Shown here in pieces: positions 3,305 to 5,577 of a stretch of DNA of 5,577 nucleotides; within the stretch, counting starts at the first letter, position 1; the number at the start of each line of letters is the position of its first letter. The stretch lies in the NCBI GenBank assembly GCA_003219345.1, contig QHOP01000019.1, positions 1 through 5,577 on the forward strand. Direction: 5' to 3'. Source of the DNA: Verrucomicrobiota bacterium. Its GTDB lineage: Bacteria > Verrucomicrobiota > Verrucomicrobiia > Limisphaerales > AV2. The translations under genes and the position numbers were made by a program. The notes beneath the pieces were generated by a model. It ran no database searches. It saw only the letters and a program-made list of their open reading frames with translations, and was not told the DNA's origin.

Positions 3305-5577
3305 ATGAACCGGACAGAGCCTGCTCCCGTCATGCTGGTTGTCTCTGGAATTCTGCTGCTGTCAACTTCAATGCTTTGGTCGGCGAGTTTCATCCAGAAC
3401 CCCAGTTTCGAAAGTAACTATAACGAAGATTTCCCTCATTACGGGCCGGTTGACAGTTGGGTGGGAGGGTCCGGCGTCAACGAAGATGCCGGCCCGTTCC
3501 ATAACACTGGAACACCAATCCCGGACCGGAGCCGGGTCGGCTTCAAGCAGGGAAGCGGCGACCTGTCGCAGGATATCGCGGGTCTGACCGCCGGCAAACA
3601 GTATTGGATCCAGTTCTTCTACGACGCGCGGAATTGCTGTGGCGGCACCATCGACATCGTGACCAAGTTTCCCGACGCCGATACTGTGCTGGACCGCATT
3701 GCCAACGTGCGTCCGGCGATTCTGAGTTCGAAACCTTACTATGCCAGGAGCGTCCCCTTCGTAGCGGCCTCTGATAGCGGCACACTGACTTTCACAACCA
3801 CCGCCAGCGGGGATGCAACGGCACTCTTCGACGGCGTCACCATCGTCGAACGTGATACAAACAACATTGTCGTCATAAACCCCAGCTTTGAGGCCAGCGG
3901 CACCCTGCCAGCCTTGGGACAAATCGCCAGCGTAGCAGGCTGGACCGGCGCAGGGACGTTCGGTGTGGACGCGGCTGCCGGTGGCGCTGGATTCGCGAAC
4001 AACGGCGCGGTACCGGACCAGGACCTCGTCGCGTTTATTCAGGGTCCCGGCTCGCTCGGTCAGACAGTTGCCAATCTCGCCGTCGGCAAAACCTACCAGG
4101 TAACCGTCGCTTACAATGCGAAGTCGGGAACCGTGCCTCATTTCCGGATCAAGGTTGACGATGCGGTGTTGTTTGAGGAAGACGTTTCACCCGTTGGAGC
4201 GGCGAATCCGTATAAGCTCAAAACGGTCAGTTTCGTCGCTTCGAATATCCTGGCTCAGGTTGCCTTTGAACAGACGAAAGATGGCGCCGACGTCCTGCTG
4301 CTCGACGACGTTCGCGTCGTGGGTGAGGTGCAGAAGCCGCTGCCACCTCTTGCCATAGATCCCAATTTCACAGAGCTTGCCCCGGGACAGAAAGCCACGG
4401 TCACGGTCACGGTTCCCACGGAACTTCTGGCGACCAAGTCAGCCACGATTACTTTCCAAAGCCCCAACCCGGCAGTGGCGATGTTGGTGAACGCGGATGC
4501 AGACGGATTTGTGGCGCTCCAATACGCGCAGGGCGGCACGAACGTTCAATCCTTTGACGTTGAGGCGGTAGGTCGAGGCACGGTCAGAATCGTAGTGGTG
4601 GATTCTGCCGGGCTGACCGTCGTCAATGACGTAACGGTCAACGTGGTGACGGCGTTCGTCCGGAATCCAAGCTTTGAAAGCAGCCCGGCGCCCGCCGGAC
4701 TGGGATACGGAAGCATTCTTGCCTGGACGACTCCGGCCAGCGGTGCGGGACTGAACACGGTCGCTGGGCCTTTCCAGGACAACGGAGTCATCCCGGACCG
4801 GAAACAAGTCGCCTTCATCCAAAACTCGGGCACCATCTCCCAGCAGATCTTTGGCTTGAGTCCCGGCAAGAAGTACTGGCTGCAGTTCTACTACAATGCG
4901 CGCAATTGCTGCGGCGGCACCAATGGTCTGACCGTTCGTTTTGACGGAAAAAATCTCGTTACGGTTCCGCAAATCACTCCTGTCCTCGAGCAGAACAGCT
5001 ACTATTTCCAACACTTGGAGCTTTCCCCGACCAACGCCACCGGGTTGCTCGAATTCGTGGCCACGGCGTCGGGAGATGCCACCCTCCTGCTGGATGCGAT
5101 CACTATCGTGCAACGGGATGCCGGAGAAATCGTGATCAAGAACCCGAGCTTCGAGGCCAGCGGCACGCCGGCGAATGTCGGTTACATCCAGCCCGACAAT
5201 ATTGCGGGGTGGGATGCAGGCGGGGTCGGCCGTGGCGTCAATATCAATGGAGCAGGGCCTTTCACCGACAACGGCCTCGCTTCGGATCAGGATCTGGTCC
5301 TCTTCCTGCAGGGGAAAACCACGTTGGTGAGCCAGAACATAACCGGGCTGAACGCCGGACAGCAGTACACGCTGATCTTTGATGTTAACGCGCGAAACTG
5401 TTGCGTGGTCGAGCCGTCGAGCTACCGGGCGAGCTTCGACGACACTCCGCTGGTTGAGGAGGAAATCACCCCGGTCGGCGCCGGTGCACCGTTCATAACC
5501 AGGAACGTGCTCTTTAAACCGACTGCCAGCGAAGGGGTGCTGAAGTTTGAAAACACAACTGCCTCGGGCGATCACAC
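3305..5577 (+). CDS. Large secreted multidomain 'NPSFE' repeat protein, C-terminus beyond window
   Basis: The frame stays open from the ATG at 3305 to the right edge (757 codons plus 2 nt), so the protein is incomplete. Residues ~1-28 are a Sec signal peptide: hydrophobic core VMLVVSGILLLSTSMLW, then small residues (SAS). Four domains each open with NPSFE, at N32, N192, N454 and N613, about 160 residues apart, and end in a strand like LLLDAITIVQRD. Between the second and third lies a ~105-residue beta-rich linker (~345-450), which starts PLAIDPNFTELAPGQKATVTV and reads like a bacterial Ig-like (Big) domain. The repeats look like galactose-binding/DUF642-type beta-sandwiches, often carbohydrate-binding, but no family is proven. 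Domains 1, 3 and 4 carry ARNCC (C111-C112, C535-C536, C699-C700). The start has GAAGG only 4 nt upstream; an alternative start is the ATG at 3264 via a frame change. A cell-surface or extracellular binding role is inferred. The long minus-strand frames opposite it are shadows. Confidence 0.88.
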   Translation, partial: MNRTEPAPVMLVVSGILLLSTSMLWSASFIQNPSFESNYNEDFPHYGPVDSWVGGSGVNEDAGPFHNTGTPIPDRSRVGFKQGSGDLSQDIAGLTAGKQYWIQFFYDARNCCGGTIDIVTKFPDADTVLDRIANVRPAILSSKPYYARSVPFVAASDSGTLTFTTTASGDATALFDGVTIVERDTNNIVVINPSFEASGTLPALGQIASVAGWTGAGTFGVDAAAGGAGFANNGAVPDQDLVAFIQGPGSLGQTVANLAVGKTYQVTVAYNAKSGTVPHFRIKVDDAVLFEEDVSPVGAANPYKLKTVSFVASNILAQVAFEQTKDGADVLLLDDVRVVGEVQKPLPPLAIDPNFTELAPGQKATVTVTVPTELLATKSATITFQSPNPAVAMLVNADADGFVALQYAQGGTNVQSFDVEAVGRGTVRIVVVDSAGLTVVNDVTVNVVTAFVRNPSFESSPAPAGLGYGSILAWTTPASGAGLNTVAGPFQDNGVIPDRKQVAFIQNSGTISQQIFGLSPGKKYWLQFYYNARNCCGGTNGLTVRFDGKNLVTVPQITPVLEQNSYYFQHLELSPTNATGLLEFVATASGDATLLLDAITIVQRDAGEIVIKNPSFEASGTPANVGYIQPDNIAGWDAGGVGRGVNINGAGPFTDNGLASDQDLVLFLQGKTTLVSQNITGLNAGQQYTLIFDVNARNCCVVEPSSYRASFDDTPLVEEEITPVGAGAPFITRNVLFKPTASEGVLKFENTTASGDH
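3398..4333 (+). repeat. First A-B two-domain module of the secreted protein
   Basis: Domain A1 covers residues ~32-190. Its marks are GPFHNTGTPIPDR, GLTAGKQYWIQFFYDARNCC and GDATALFDGVTIVERD. Domain B1 covers ~192-343, marked by INPSFEASGT, DQDLVAFIQG, VGKTYQVTVAYNAKSG and VSPVGAANPY. A1 is closer to A2 (4664-5140) than to B1, and B1 is closer to B2 (from 5141), so the pair was duplicated as a unit. Confidence 0.75.
4664..5577 (+). repeat. Second A-B two-domain module of the secreted protein
   Basis: Domain A2 covers residues ~454-611, with GPFQDNGVIPDR, GLSPGKKYWLQFYYNARNCC and GDATLLLDAITIVQRD, matching A1 almost phrase for phrase. Domain B2 starts at N613, with KNPSFEASGT, DQDLVLFLQG, NAGQQYTLIFDVNARNCC and ITPVGAGAPF, matching B1. 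It is cut by the right edge. The DNA 14-mer GAGGCCAGCGGCAC is identical at the openings of B1 and B2, but elsewhere the copies have diverged, so the duplication is not recent. Confidence 0.75.

Noticed and set aside
3368..4141. Minus-strand open frame of 257 codons
   Set aside because: Antisense to the first A-B module of the secreted protein; same reasoning.
4396..4414. ACGGTC triplet-unit repeat
   Set aside because: Three short copies encode alternating Thr-Val of a beta strand; ordinary coding bias.
4439..5575. Long minus-strand open frame of 378 codons opposite the secreted-protein gene
   Set aside because: It lies antisense to a frame with a signal peptide, internal domain repeats and conserved motifs, and its own translation shows no domain logic. 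It is a codon-bias shadow.

Overview
The window looks like a piece of a moderately GC-rich chromosome, most likely from the Verrucomicrobiota (Pedosphaera/Limisphaerales-like) or a related PVC bacterium. This is an inference from gene content: a GYF_2-like plus cyclic-nucleotide-binding protein, a Tat-exported serine hydrolase of the beta-lactamase fold, a large secreted protein built from 'NPSFE' domains, and GC-rich palindromic repeats between and inside genes. No rRNA or other taxonomic marker is present.

Layout. Three genes run leftwards on the minus strand. In transcription order they are a beta-lactamase-fold serine hydrolase (2970 to 1498), a GYF_2/cNMP-binding protein (1426 to 695), and the first 155 codons of an exported protein that leaves the window at base 1 (465 to 1). 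The gaps are 71 and 229 bp. The 71-bp gap is filled by a short array of CAAG/CTTG mini-hairpins. I see no convincing gene or terminator in the 229-bp gap (466-694). To the right of the hydrolase is a 334-bp divergent intergenic region with an elaborate palindromic element (3103-3165). From there a long plus-strand gene starts at 3305, or possibly at 3264, and runs off the right edge. It encodes a secreted multidomain protein with an A-B-linker-A-B domain order.

The strongest unusual points are four. (1) A GC-rich palindromic element lies in frame inside the hydrolase gene and is translated as a low-complexity insert. (2) The intergenic palindrome can fold as a perfect three-way junction. (3) A nine-codon ORF with a perfect AGGAGG Shine-Dalgarno lies just before the surface protein gene. 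It is joined to that gene by an A8 run, so one extra A, or a -1 slip on an in-phase A_AAA_AAA, would fuse the two frames. (4) The secreted protein has a two-domain duplication with a vicinal-cysteine ARNCC motif that only one of the four domains has lost.

No tRNA, rRNA, CRISPR array, integrase, transposase or recognisable multi-gene defence or biosynthetic system is visible. The three minus-strand genes may be co-transcribed, but their functions do not clearly form one pathway.
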